From Parastagonospora avenae f. sp. tritici 18332-5 (lineage: Eukaryota; Ascomycota; Dothideomycetes; Pleosporales; Phaeosphaeriaceae): a stretch of 64,000 nt of DNA. The number at the start of each line of letters is the position of its first letter. Position 1 is the stretch's first letter. The stretch lies in NCBI GenBank assembly GCA_022559985.1, contig JAFJTR010000004.1, positions 186,001-250,000 of the forward strand, in the 5' to 3' direction. Below are positions 21,557 to 34,200 of the stretch, piece after piece. The position numbers and the translations under genes were made by a program. The notes under the pieces are model-generated. The model made no database searches, was not told where the DNA came from, and saw only the letters and a list, made by a program, of their open reading frames with translations.

Positions 21557-21788
21557 GATTGCGTTCTTAACCGTGGTTGAGAGAAACAATCAAAATGTTT
21601 GCGGGTTTGGGGGAGGGAAAAAGGTTGTTTGGGTCGAAGTGGGGGATGAGGGCACCGCCCAATGAAGGTTTTTGTTCTGCGCAAATTAGTTTCGCCGGCT
21701 TGGTACGTGCACCGGCGCCTGCAGCAAGGCCCATCACCGACTGCGTTCACCGCGCCAATTGCACATTTCGATTACTACCAGAAGCGAC
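21557..21788. promoter_or_regulatory. short bidirectional promoter
   Basis: Only 232 bases separate the start codons of EF1-gamma (minus) and mitochondrial uS9m (plus). A CCAAT pentamer lies at 21659-21663. Both genes must be served by elements inside this segment. Confidence 0.55.
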
Positions 21789-22966
21789 ATGGTGAGCAGA
21801 GAGCTCTCAGGGAGTTTGCGGAGGGCCGTTGAGTGCCTGGGAACCCGACCACGACCGCAATGCGAACGGACGATTCGGCGAGCTCAGAGAAGCGTCCAGC
21901 CTAGGATTTCGCGATGCATCTCGACAACGACTTCACGACACGCTGAGGTCGTAGAGGAAAGACAGGACCCGTTCTCAGCCGCACCGCCAATCGAGTTCGA
22001 CAACGAGGATGGAAAATCAAGAGGCAAGAGCAGCAGGAACATACTGCGGACACTACGTGTCGTCCCCGCATCGCCATCCTACTTCAGCGCAAAGCCTACC
22101 TTCACAGACGATTTCCTTTCTCTCTCGGCCCTGCTCCGAAAGGTTGCGACTCTCCCCACGATTTCGCCCGCCGAAGCGCCCAAAGTGGCGTGGAAGACGA
22201 TTGACCAATATCGCATCATGACCAACGAGCCCGTCAAGACACAGCGCTATCACAAGATGCTACACATACTGCGGAGGCTGAACTGCATCCACCCGAAGTT
22301 AATGCCCGAAGAGGTGTCGCAGGCGATGCTGCGGTACAAGAAACCCAACCAACCTGGTGACATAAAACCAAAGCCTGGGGTTATAGACGAGCTCGGTCGG
22401 GCCAAGGGTGTTGGGCGAAGGAAGACCTCGTCAGCCGTTGCCTGGCTTGTGGAGGGTGAGGGTGAGGCATTGATCAATGGCAAGTCCTTGTCGCAGTTCT
22501 TTGGACGGTTGCACCACCGTGAGAGCGCTGTGTGGGCTTTGAAGGCCACCAACCGGCTGGACAAGTACAATCTTTTTGGATTATCCCAAGGCGGAGGCTT
22601 GACAGGTCAGGCAGAGGCCATGACACTGGCTGTAGCAAAGGCATTGTTGATTCACGAACCGGCATTGAAACCTGCCCTGCGACGAGGTAAGTTGAGGATG
22701 TTTTCTTCTTCTAGCGCTCTTCCCACAGGTGTTATTCTTGGTCTTCTTATTGCCTTTTGGCCTTGGTTCCACAACCTGGTCATCCCACGTGAGCGCTTCA
22801 CACATGTTTGAAAGCGTTCCCCAGAGACAAAGCAACCCTGCTCTTGAGACAGTCGGAAACTAATTGATCGACAGCCGGTTGTGTGACTCGCGACCCGAGG
22901 AAGGTGGAAAGGAAGAAACCAGGCCACGTCAAGGCCCGCAAGATGCCTACCTGGGTCAAGCGTTAA
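21789..22966 (+). CDS. MRPS9: mitochondrial small ribosomal subunit protein uS9m
   Basis: Exons 21789-22686 and 22875-22966 give 329 aa; the 188-nt intron (GTAAGT...CGACAG) restores ALRRAGCVTRDPRKVER. The first ATG in frame is at 21789. The N-terminus is Arg/Ser-rich with few acids (SRELSGSLRRAVECLG...), a mitochondrial presequence. After a mitochondria-specific N-terminal extension, the uS9 domain runs from about residue 207: GVGRRKTSSAVAWLVEGEG, LINGKSLSQFFGR, 'GGGLTGQAEAMTLAVAKALL', and ends KARKMPTWVKR with the conserved terminal Lys-Arg that reaches the P-site tRNA. It is a component of the mitochondrial ribosome. Confidence 0.95.
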
Positions 22967-25900
22967 GGACCGCCCTATATGTACATCATCTTCTGTCATC
23001 CTCTATCGCGCCGATTGGCGTTTCCTGAATGTAAATCGAGTTTGCATCTTGAAAATCGTGGTACGATGTGACTGACGCATAAGCATTCGGTGAAGTTATG
23101 TCCGCTTTGACAACTACTGTAACCGTGGCTGGTAATGCGCCCTACATTGAGACATGTTTAGCTTTTGTATGGTATGCCCGCCTCGTCTGAGTTATTTCGA
23201 GGCATTGTCGATCATGACAGATCGGTGTTCGAGCGTGTCTAATCTTCGGTTTCGAGAAGAATGTCCAATTTTCAGGGCGACGAATGAGACTTGCCGTGAA
23301 CCCCAACCGAACCAGTTGGGGGTTTATCTGTAATGCCTCGGGAGCTAGTTGTATCATGTCAGACAGGGCAGTTAACACGATCCTGCACGTCGACAATCTG
23401 TCACAATGCATGCCGTCGCACTCGAAGCTTGGCAGCTCGTTCCCGCTTCTGTCTCGCCGAGGCGAACTGAAGGTTTGGAAATTGTTCCGATGGAGCAATA
23501 AAACAGAGACAGCGGAGTCTTATGCCGTGACATTGCATATCAAACACCCGGCCCGCAGCTGAGGTTGGATTTGAGTGTTGATCAGGTTCTCGCTAAATTC
23601 CGGTCTCGCTTTGATCCTTGCGTCGATGTCGAGCTACGCGTACGCGCTCGCTGCTCGCGATCTGGACTGGAGATGAGATCTTGGAGCAAGTGTACGTACC
23701 GGTGATCTTCCGGTGGGTCAATGGCGAGGATAATGTCGTGGAGCATGGCTGCTAGATAGTGTAAGACGTCCGAAAAGAAAACCTGGGAACTGTCCCGCAG
23801 CGTGGACACGACCGCAAGGCAGACCAACCAGGCGTTCTGTCATGCCACAGTCGCATACGGTGCTACTCAACGTCTCGTAGTGGCAGTAAGGGTCAGTACC
23901 TGGGGACCGCAGCCCTACCGGGCGAAGCATTGCGTGCAGGGTACACAAACTGAAAGTTTGTTCCTCTGCTCGAAATAGGTACCGGACGACCAGAGCAGTT
24001 TGAGCATCGTGATAAGGCCGATACAGATACGCGCTATTGCGGCAATGTAGCATTTCGCGAGTCCGCATGTCAGCACGAAAACGCTTGCGAGTCGTAATGT
24101 GGCCGAGCGGTAGTGGCTGCTGACGGTGAATTGACCATCCTTCTAGAAGCAGAGGTTTGTTCGCCGTGGGCCTTCTTCATCTTACCTCGACCGTGATGTG
24201 GGAGCACGGGCCACTCGGTGGTCAATGATTTGGTCGATGAAACGGAATTGCTCTGAGCAGCCCACGTTAGGGCGGACACACAGACGAGATGCGTCATTCG
24301 AGCGCCGCGTTGGAGAAGGTTGCAATTTGCAAGCGCCCCTGACGGGGCCACGTGAGGGACAATTCATCGCGTACCCAGGTCTCATGGCAAGAAGAATGGT
24401 GGCGCACAGTAGGGCCGCAACTTTGTCAGTCCGTCCAATGGAGACAGCAAACGTCACGAGGGTGAGGATAAGGGCGAGATGGTGGTGCACAGACCCAGGA
24501 GTCGCAGCGCTGGGAGCAGGACGAGAGGAGAGGTCAGCGGGCGGAGCCAATAGACAGAGACGGCAGCAGAGGCCGAGACGCTGCAGCTAGCACGCAAATC
24601 CTGCTAGGCTGAAGACGTGTGCTGGAGGAGCTTGCCGAGGTCGCGCGATGTGGCAGAGAACTACTCCATGACGAGGCAAGTCTTGGGCAGATCGACAGTG
24701 AGGCTGTGGGTGGAGCGATCGTCCTTGCGCCATGCACCCCTGCCAGTTGCGGGATCTCGCATCCTGAGATGAGAGTCCTGACCAAAGCTGTCCATGCTGT
24801 ACCGAGATTGCCCCTGACGCCCTTCACCAAGACCACCGACAGCACCGGACAGCGCCAGCCGCCGCTGCAGCGTCGACAGACGACGCCGCATGAAGCCCCC
24901 AAAGTTGGATAGTGGTTTGATGATTTGGGAGTTTGGGAGGCAGCAAACGAAGAGCCCCGGCCGCAAGCCGAACAACGTGTTGCATGAAACATGTTCGCGA
25001 CGAGCCAGGAATCCGCTGGTCATGCTGCTGACGTATCTGGCAAACACTGCGGTGGCAGCAGGGGAGCCCAACTGCGCATGTGCGAAGAATTCAGTAATGG
25101 TTGGTATCTGACAGTTACGTGCGGACGCCGTCTTTGTCTACAGCGCGACGTGGACGGGATAGTCCCAGAAACAGCGGCTGGGCGATATTTCGCCGCCATA
25201 AAGCCGTGCGGGGGCGGAACTCGCCATCTCAGGCTGCGTGTCGAGGAGAAGGATGCCTGGGAGAGGGCGTCATGTGGGCGTGGACGCGCTGCTGCCCGCC
25301 AGCGCTCGCAGACAGGTCCCATCCGTCAACCACATGCAGCCAGACGCGACAGGCCCTGCAGGAATGGCTGCCCAGCCTGCAGATCCACAAGGCCGATCTT
25401 GTAACCATGGCGTCCAGGGTATTCCTAGCCCCGCCGTCGTCTCTTCGGAAATCGGAGACCTCGCAGGGACACTGTCATCCAAATCCCACTGAGACGCTCT
25501 CACTCGCCAGCTGCCAGCCCGCCCGGCGTGCAGCCACACCCACTCTTCAGGTACCTAGCTAGGCCGGCCTCACCACCCCTGGTCCAGGTATTTACAGACA
25601 GACTGTTCGCCGGCGTGGCGCTTTGGCGTCTTCTTTTTTGCTTTCCACGCACTGCCTGATGCTCTCCCAATGTGGCTCTCCTGCGCCCTCACTGCAGCCC
25701 GCTTCCCATCCTTACTGCTACCCCAGTCTGCTTGCACATCCCCCACCACTGTCCCCTCGCCCAGAGCTGTTCCGGACGTCAGCCCTGGACTGCCGCAGCT
25801 CCACGTCCACCACCCCCTCCGCTTGCTTTGGTGACGCTCTCTGCACGGGCTCGTTGCTCGTTCCCTTGGGTACTGCCTTAAAGGCCGTCTGTCCTCCCTC

Positions 25901-26793
25901 GTGTGGGCCCCTGTGTAGGCTTGCCAATTTGCTCGCACTTGCTCGTCCGTCGCACTTGTCTCCGGACCGAACGCTTCGCCTTCACTCTGCATCGTCATTG
26001 CTCTCATCGCCAGTGCGCGCACCTGACCAAACTCGTGAGCAGCGCCAGTGTACGTTGGGGCCGTTAAGCTACCGGAACGCAGACGTTGAGCTGTTTGAGA
26101 CGATCTTTTAGTTTGGTAGCTTACTCGTCCGACTCGTGGCAGTGGTGAAGATTTGCAAGGTTCATCCTTCAAACATCTCACACACAAGTCTCGCCTCACA
26201 TCCGACGCCCATTGGAGGCCCGTCTCTGCACGCTTGTTGCTGCCGGACCATCTCCTGTCATTTCGTGGCTGCCCTTCTAGCACGCACGCTTCTTCGAGAG
26301 CACTTCCAAATCGGGACACCGCATTCCGGTTTCTTTGCTCCAGTGCCAGACATCCTCGTCGCGACGAAACGAGGGTCCCCTGGGAGAGCCACACGCGTCA
26401 GCGACCGTTTGCGCCAGCTAACTATCGAGGCATTGGGCTCCATTGGTGCTGCGGTCGGCTGCTGGGGTTGTGTTTATATCCATCTTGCGACGCATCGAGC
26501 ATCCTCGATCATCCAATTCGGACGACACTCACTCACCACCATCACCTCGAACCACCCGGCTCCCATCCGTCTCTTTCTCTTGTCCCTTCACTCCAACACT
26601 CCACAAGCTTCCCAATCAGCATCACGGCCCACTTGACCCCACCATCGTCACCTCTCCCGACTCTTGCGCCGCCCCTCCAGTGCTGTCTCCGCCGTACAAA
26701 GTGGCTACCTACACGACGCCGCCAGAATCGCCCTTGGGGTACCGGGCTCTCGAACCGCCGTTTAGTCTGCAGCTCAAGAGCCGCCTGGGTGGG
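22967..26793. other. 3.8-kb gene-poor stretch ending in a pyrimidine-rich leader
   Basis: No gene with recognisable features. All open frames are short or in biased sequence, and they overlap one another on both strands. From about 25560 to 26700 the plus strand is strongly C/T-rich (CTCACTGCAGCCCGCTTCCC and similar runs), which creates long antisense frames such as 25570-26394 minus that I regard as artefacts. It probably contains the promoter and long leader of the gene starting at 26794. No tRNA with a complete A and B box was found. Confidence 0.45.
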
Positions 26794-28055
26794 ATGGAAA
26801 ATGGACGTTACGCAAGCCAGCAAGGCACGCGCCTGCCGTCCCAGGCGTCATATCCCGTGGTAAGCGCACCAGATCGCTACAGGCACGCGCCCTTGACTCC
26901 ATCTGCCCCGCCTGGGTCTGCCAGCTCATCAGGCAGTCGCGCCAGCCCTTCAGCTTACGGTTATGCTTACGCCCACGGTTCACAGTACGGATCGTCGATC
27001 CAGCCCTCGCCCGTTCAATACGGCTCCCAAGACTACGGCACTGGCCAGCAGCAGTCGCCGCAACGCGCACCGCAGCAGTACTCGCCCTATGCGCAGAGTG
27101 TCATGTACGGAGTAGGTGGTGCGCAAGGCTCAGCAACGGCGTCGTCGCAATATGAGCCTGTGGAACAGTACCAGCAAAACAGGGACTCGGCTATACAAGT
27201 ACTGAGCACCGGCTTTGGCGTCGCACAGGCGCCATACTATGAGAGCGGTCCTACGAGTGCGCCTGCCTCTGCTCTTGCGTCCCAGAACGTTCCTTCACAG
27301 TACCCCTCTCTGGGATATACAGCATCGCAGGCTTCGGTCGGACGAGAATCGCTTGCGCCCGCCTTCACTACCGCAGGCATGACGGATCCCAGCCAGGCGA
27401 CTGCTCATCCGGGCTATTCCCAAGCCAATTACGGCGAGCAGCCGGCCGCCGGCAACGAGTTCGACGTCTTCTACAACCGTTACCAAACAGAGCTCAAGCG
27501 AACTTTTGAGCACGTCCGAGATGGCCGCCTCAGCGAAGCCGCACAGCAGTTGTACATGCTGTCCGACTGGGTGCTGCACTATGCGGAGACACTGGGTGAG
27601 TTTCCTCTAACAGCACCATGTTGAACGAGCAGCTGAATTGACCACAGGCCTAGTTCGCGACGACGAGAACCACTACTCGCAACGCCTCGTGCTTTGGGAA
27701 GAGTTCAACACCTGTTGGCTCGCGACCCTGCAGAAACAAAAGGCTTTCACTCAAGACATGATCAGCACTGGCCAGCGACCGCAGCCTCCGGCCACTTTGA
27801 TAGACTATGACTTCCTCGAAAAAATGGGCACGCAGCTCGTGAAGCACTGCGACAACATGGAGAAGCACGGTCTAGTCGACTACCAAATGGGCGTTTGGGA
27901 AGAAGAAATTGTAGCCAGTATGTGCCCTGTAAAAATTCATCCTACAACAAATTGCTAACTGCTTGGTAGTGTTGACCTCTTGCCTCGACCTGCTTGAGGA
28001 AGTCGGCGCCGGCTCCTCAGCACAGCGACCCACCTCGACATCACGGAGACGATGA
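26794..28055 (+). CDS. conserved low-complexity protein with helical C-terminal domain
   Basis: Exons 26794-27595, 27648-27917 and 27970-28055, with 52-nt introns (GTGAGT...CCACAG; GTATGT...GCTAAC...GGTAG), give about 385 aa. I chose the ATG at 26794 because the open frame upstream has no ATG. That upstream part (SPPYKVATYTTPPESP) still looks protein-like, so an extra 5' exon is possible. Residues 1-215 are Ser/Gln/Tyr/Pro-rich with repeated QYGS and SQY units and are probably disordered. Residues 220-370 are a charged all-helical domain: 'FYNRYQTELKRTFEHVRDGRLSEAA', LLWEEFNTCW-like and LVKHCDNMEKHGLVDYQMG. I do not know its function. The prion-like N-terminus suggests an RNA- or chromatin-associated role, which is inference. 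Confidence 0.75.
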
Positions 28056-31000
28056 GCAGCTCACACACCTACATAGCTGGATGGCTGACCTAGCCACGAG
28101 GGACCAGCTCTGCGATGCACTCGCGCCCGCTTATGACGCGATCTAACGCCCTTCTTGCGAACAATTCACTTCGTTGTGTACATTTATTCCATGCGCGTAG
28201 CCTTTTTGTGCATTGTTTCCTATTATACTACTAGCATAGACGGCATTGGGCGCCAACACCTTCTGGACGATTTTCAGCATTACATTTCCTCTATCATCTA
28301 CTGAGCGTACCGCTCTTCTACGAACGAATACGCCGCAGCATTTTTGCCGCCGCTATCGGTGCTTGCTCCATATTGGGTCACTATTACGCGATACAAGAGG
28401 AGGAGGCACAAAATCCTGCCGCTCCTCTTTGGTGGATACGGCTTGATGTGGAGTATTGTGCAGGGGTATGGGAGAGGAGTAGGAACGGTTGCAGCATTTC
28501 TGGGAAGAGGTATCATGATTTCTTTTTCGGACAAAACGAGTAATGCTGGGTTGGACAGGCCGATGCAGGCGTTGGTCATTAACCGGATGGGATTACGATA
28601 ATGAATGGAGGAATGAGCTGGACGAACGGCATGTTGGACCCGAAACCGAGGCATGGAACCTGGCGGAACATCACCGCAAACACCCTTGCTCACGGCGGGC
28701 ATTATCCAGTGATGGCGGATGACAACACATCAAAAGACACGATCTAGGTCTGTCGATCATACCGCCTCACCATTGGGCGTTGCACGTCTTCCGATCGAGC
28801 CTGATTGACTTGCCGCTGTCTATACAACGGTTGGGATCTCGGGCGATGGTCGAGGCAAGGAGGATGACTGCCACCTGATTGGGCTGACTGGTCGGGCAGC
28901 ACTGTAGCATTAGAATTGACTTAGTACCATAGACAAACTTTTTACCACGTTAATGTGTTTCTCCATGGCATATGGTTTTGCGTGGCGACTGTAAAGCTCG
29001 TATTCGGTCAAGGTACACTGTTGTTGTGCGACCCTGCTGTTGCTCCAGCTCGCCTGAGCTCGCTTTGGTGTTCTTACATGGGCCCTGGTCGCTGCGATCA
29101 TCTCTTCGCCTCACAATACCAAACCAATTCAGCCCACCTCCGCCACCGCAGCCTCACATCTTTCGACAGCGCCCGCATGAAAGCGCACACGATCGATTCC
29201 TTTTCCTCGGTCGCAGGGCGTCGATTCAGCCGTGCAGGCAGCCGTATCGTTTCGGCGTCTACATGGTTCACGAGTCAGAAGCAAGTTATAGCGTGCGGCG
29301 TCTCTTCTGTCCAGAAAAAGCAACTGCAAGCCACAACCGCGGAGCTTTTGGAACCGGATCGGCCTGAGGTGGACCTGTTTCATCGGCCCCAATGGACGCC
29401 CTCCTGTTCATCACATCTCGTCACCGTGCATGGCTTGATCGCTACCGCATGTGGACGGCGATCATATAGATCGTGGTATAGTTGCAGCATCTACAATATT
29501 GTGGGGTTACAAGACGCCTAAATGCACGGCCTAGTGCACACCGTCTCATATTGATCTATTATGCAGGCGCATGTTGGTGTCGCAGGCCATGATGCTTTTC
29601 GAAAGCTACGCACCGCGTTGCTTCTGTCGCTCGCAGCTATGCGGCCCCATTATGAGGCAGACCAACACCACCAGAGACGCTCCATACCCCACTCGGCATC
29701 TCAGTTGCTATATACAGCAGCAAATCTCCTACCGCGACAAGCCGTGGTCAATCACATTCCACTGACTGGCAGCCACAACTGAACCTGACGCAGCCCCCAG
29801 CGCCCCACCAATCAGCGCAGATCCTGCTCAAGGGAGACGAATCCAGATCTGCGTCGTCTCCAGAGCGTCGGGAGCCTGCGGGACCGCGCTTGCTTGACCG
29901 CGGCACTCATGCGATCGGCAGCATGCGCACACCGAACCACATGCGACACCACCAGCCATCTCGGCTTGTGATCACGAGGCGTCCGGCAGACACAACATGA
30001 CTCCAGTCTTGGACGAACATCATGCGGTCGCGCTCGCTTTTCGCGCCTCTTGGCATTCTTCGCGGTGCGACAGTCCGCCAAGCCTCCTTTCATCGTGGAC
30101 ACATTACACCACGCATGCAAGGACGCGACGCTCGCGAGGACATGCCGCACACGCCCACCTCCCCGACCCGCAGTCAATCCCGAAACACCGTGCCTGTGAC
30201 GAAACAAGGACCGCCCACGTCCAACCATCGAAGCACCTCAAACACCTTCTCGAAGGCGCGGGCCCGGCTCAGAACGAGATTCAAGATCCGGTCTCCACCA
30301 ACCTTGCACGCCCTTTTCCCTAACGCGCCTGTCAACTGCAATTACGCATTCCTGCGCATGCGCGCCGTGTCTCGCGGTACCAGGCTGTTGGGCATCGTTA
30401 CTGGCTTTGCAAGGAGCGCGCGAAGAAACGCCGGTTGCTTCATTGGATTTGCCCGCCTGATCAGCTTTGGTCGAACAGACACGACAGCGCTCGGGGTGCG
30501 GAGAGTCATGTCGTCCCATTTTTTGTTCTTTCGTCGCACGCGGCAGATGCAGATGGAAGATGCCGCGGTTTGACGTGCGGACACAGTGTGGTGCGTGGCA
30601 GCCACCACCGGGCATAGCCGTGTCGTACTCGTGATACCCGGGTGGGACAGGTGCTGTTTTGCTGGCTTGGGAGAGCATGTGGAATCTGCCTTGACTGACT
30701 TTGCGATTAGACACTAACATGATCAAGTTTTTGAAAGAAGAGAAGTGTCGCATTTCGGTCTTTCGGTGTTTGACAGCACCTGTATACCTCCTGGGTGTGC
30801 TCCAGGACACGTCGATCAGAGAATGATCGACGAACGCGATCGACACAAGGAACGCGATCTCCTCACATTCGTTGCAAGCACATGCGACCCCAGCAGACTA
30901 CTCACATGGACAGGCTTGCTGCGAGTATGTAGAAGGCGCAAGGTAAGTATGATATTGTAACGGCTTTCATCCACGCGAATCCGATGATCTCCCGCTCCAA

Positions 31001-31291
31001 CGTTCATTGAAAAAGCAAATACGTTAGCATACAAAACAGACAGACTACAAAAGGAGCACGGCTTTCTCGGTGATTTGTACGTCAACAATCTTTTGACGTG
31101 AAATTATTCATGTTAGGACTTCAGTAAATGCTTCTGAAATTGCGATTTCGCGAGTTTCCAAGATCAAAGACCAAATAAAGACTTTTGGTATATGAGCACC
31201 ATGCCCTCTTACTTCCCCATTAACCGTTAATTCTTACATTACCCATACACCCATCCCTTCTATATGCTACATTCCCATCCAAGATCATACA
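28056..31291. other. 3.2-kb gene-poor stretch
   Basis: No supported gene. Several 130-200-aa open frames (28955-29521 plus, 30022-30573 plus, 30238-30846 minus) overlap each other antisense and have no family features. No rRNA, tRNA or repeat structure is evident by eye. Confidence 0.45.
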
Positions 31292-34200
31292 TCACGCCTC
31301 ATCAACCGGGACCCTATCAGCCCTCCTAACGCATCCACTAAACCTCCCCGTCCCACCTCTGGCACATCCATCAAACTCCACAGCCTCAGACTCTTCATCC
31401 TCCCAGCCCGCTCCCTCCCTCAGATCCCACGCCGCTTCCAACACCACGAACTCGCTCGCCTCGTTGTCCTGCACGATCTCGCCCAGATGCGCCCACTTAG
31501 CTGCCATCATAGCAGGGAAGAGTGCATTGTGACGTCTCATGAGGAGCGGATTCATAGTGGACGCAGCGAATCGGTTGCCACGGTCAACGGCAGCTTGGTC
31601 GAAGTTGGCGTGTGGGAGCTTGGCGTAGCCACAAGAGATGAACTGCATGGTTTGGAGCGAAGTAGTGCGCTCGGTGTCGGCGAGGGAGTACGCCGAATTG
31701 AAGTCGGAGAGGTTTGTGCCGGGCGAGATTTGGTCAATCAACCATGTCCATGATCCCTCGCGCGGCTCAGCTTGGAGCAAGGACTGAGGGTTGGCAGGCG
31801 GTTGGTAGGGTTGTTGAGGAGGAGGTGGTGCAGGGGCGAGAAGGTGTTGCTGCAATACTTGCAGTTGTGCGCCTATACCGGCTACACTGATTTGGGTTTG
31901 GCTGAGAGCCTGATTCTGCTGTGAGAGTAGCTGTTGATATGAAGAAGTCAAGTTTTGACCTTGTTGCTGATTGTGTGCGGGGCCTGCAGTTTGGTGTTGA
32001 TCGAAAGCCTGTTGCTGATTTCGCGCTAGGTTCAACGATTGCTGGTGATGTTGGAGCTGATTTACGCGCTGAAAGTGTGCTTGTACTTGAGCTGACAAGG
32101 TTGCGAAAGCAGCAATTTGCTGACCATTGCCCTGTGCCTGTTGCAAGTTGTGTATGATCTGCGTTTGTGCCGTGAGAGACTGAACAAGCCAGTTTAGGAC
32201 TTGGGTATTGGTCGGCTGAGGGTGTTGAGGCTGTGCTTGATTCGCGGCACCTTGTAGACCAGTGTTATTGTTCCAGACATTGGCGATACCACCTATAGCT
32301 GGGAGTGGTGCCGGAAGCGCTTGCATGAAAAGCGCAGCTAGGGGCTGAGCGGCTTGATTGGCGTGGGCATTTCCTTGAGGCCTCAAGACTGCTGTCAATG
32401 ATACAGAGTCTAAAACCAAATGCTTCAGGTGCATGGCATCGTGAATTTTGACGAACTGTAGCAACGTAGCAGGCGTGATCCAGCAATTTTCCAGGACTAG
32501 TCGTTCAACATGGGGAAACCGAAGCAGAGCAGCTCGCAGATGATCCGCATCCGTTTCTGCAATCATCTCGTATGAAGTGAAGGAATCGTTGGCAAAAGCC
32601 ATTGGCATGAGCGGAGCAGGCATAAGAAGCTTGTTGCGTGCATGTAACCCCTCTGCGTGCTCGCCGCCACCCACCCAACCAACTGTCAGGTTCTTGATAT
32701 TTGGCCTAGTAGCGACGTGGTTGCTCAGTAGATCGAGAAAAGTGTCAAGACCGTTCACGGGGTTGATTCTCGGAGCATCCACAAATCCAGCTTCGTCTTT
32801 GGAAACATTTCGCCAACCAGGTATCACCTTGAGTGTTAAATTTTTCAAGTTTGGCAAAGCGCTCCACAAGTCCGGGCGATTGAGCATCGAAACGTAGCGA
32901 TCAGAGAGCCTGGAGATATTCAGAGTGTGGACGGGCATGAACGTAATGGGGTTATCGATAATGGAGAGCATGTACGAAGACATGAAGGCACGCTGAGCCC
33001 ACTCAGTCTCAAGCAGCCATTCTTTCTGGGCTTTTGTGAGGCACGCGGGTATGACTGGACTCATGACTTGCGCGGCATCTGTTGGTGGCGATGTAGATGA
33101 GAACAAAACACCGGTTCGAAATGTAGAAGGTTCCAAGACGAATCGGGCAAGCATCTCTGGTTCATCAAATGACGCTGGCAGTGACACATCTGCAGCATCA
33201 TGAGGAATGGCTTCATGGATTAGTTGCGCATCAAGATATGGCATGCATGGCTGTTCCTCTGCAAGCATCCGAGCTTCGTCGACCTCGGCCAATGGTCGCG
33301 CTCCATCCAGTCGATACAGCGTCGCCAACTTAATGTCGTCACCCACAAGTTGGTGCTTCATTTGAATGTGCCGCCAAAGTTCCTGCTGCGCTTGCGCACG
33401 GCGATCCGGGACATCTTTCGACCCGCCAAAGACCGGTGGTTGTCTTCGCAAGACGCGCGCACGGATGGATCGATCAGGGCCGTTGAGCCAACCAAGGCCA
33501 CTGTCGACGGACAACGCGAGTTCCTTAACCCTAGTGAGCTCGGAAAATGCCAAAGTCATTCGTGGCGTCTCGTCTGCAGCTGTCTCTAGTCCAGCGACAG
33601 CATCGAAGCGACGGTATTCCTCGAATGGCCAATCATAGTTCCCCCAAAAGCTTGTCTTACTTTCCGTCAGCGACTTGATGGGCGGTTGCGAAAGTGATTC
33701 TTCGTTGACTTCGAAGCTCATTCCATATTGGAGGATGTGCTGGCCGAATCCCTTAAAAACGTCCAGTCCATGGCCATTATATACTTCGTCGCCATTAGCA
33801 TTCCTCCACGAGTATCCCGGCTTCTCGCGTCTTGCTCGTTTCTTCCCTTTAAGATCCGGTTTCTGGCCCTGGGCCAGCATGCCATAGATCTCAGTGTTGA
33901 ACGGCACTACAACCGTCTGGAAGATAACTTGCGAGACAAAATAGTTGAGCTCGTGGCTCACCATGCGAAGAGATTTAATGTCGTCACGGTCCAAATAGCT
34001 GGCGATAATCTCTACGAGCTCCACGGGTAGGTCCCATTTCGGACGACCGACAGCTTCTGGCTGCTTGCCTTTGCTCACTCTCTTTTTGCCAATGTTAGGG
34101 GTCCTTCGCTTTGTTCGAGAGGCATCAGGCAGGGATCTGTCTTTATCGAGTAGGCTATATTGAGCGGGCAACTTTGCAGCACTGCGGAACTCGGGCCAAA

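Noticed and set aside
24095..24135. tRNA-like stretch (TGGCCGAGCGGTAGTGGCTG)
   Set aside because: D-arm-like sequence only; no GGTTCGAATCC-type B box or paired acceptor stem follows at the right distance.
25570..26394. 274-aa open frame on the minus strand
   Set aside because: It is antisense to a C/T-rich leader-like segment, is Arg/Ser/Gly-biased and has no domain features; composition alone explains it.
30022..30573. 183-aa frame with a presequence-like start (MRSRSLFAPLGILRG)
   Set aside because: Overlapped antisense by a 202-aa frame (30238-30846), no family features, and composition changes along its length.
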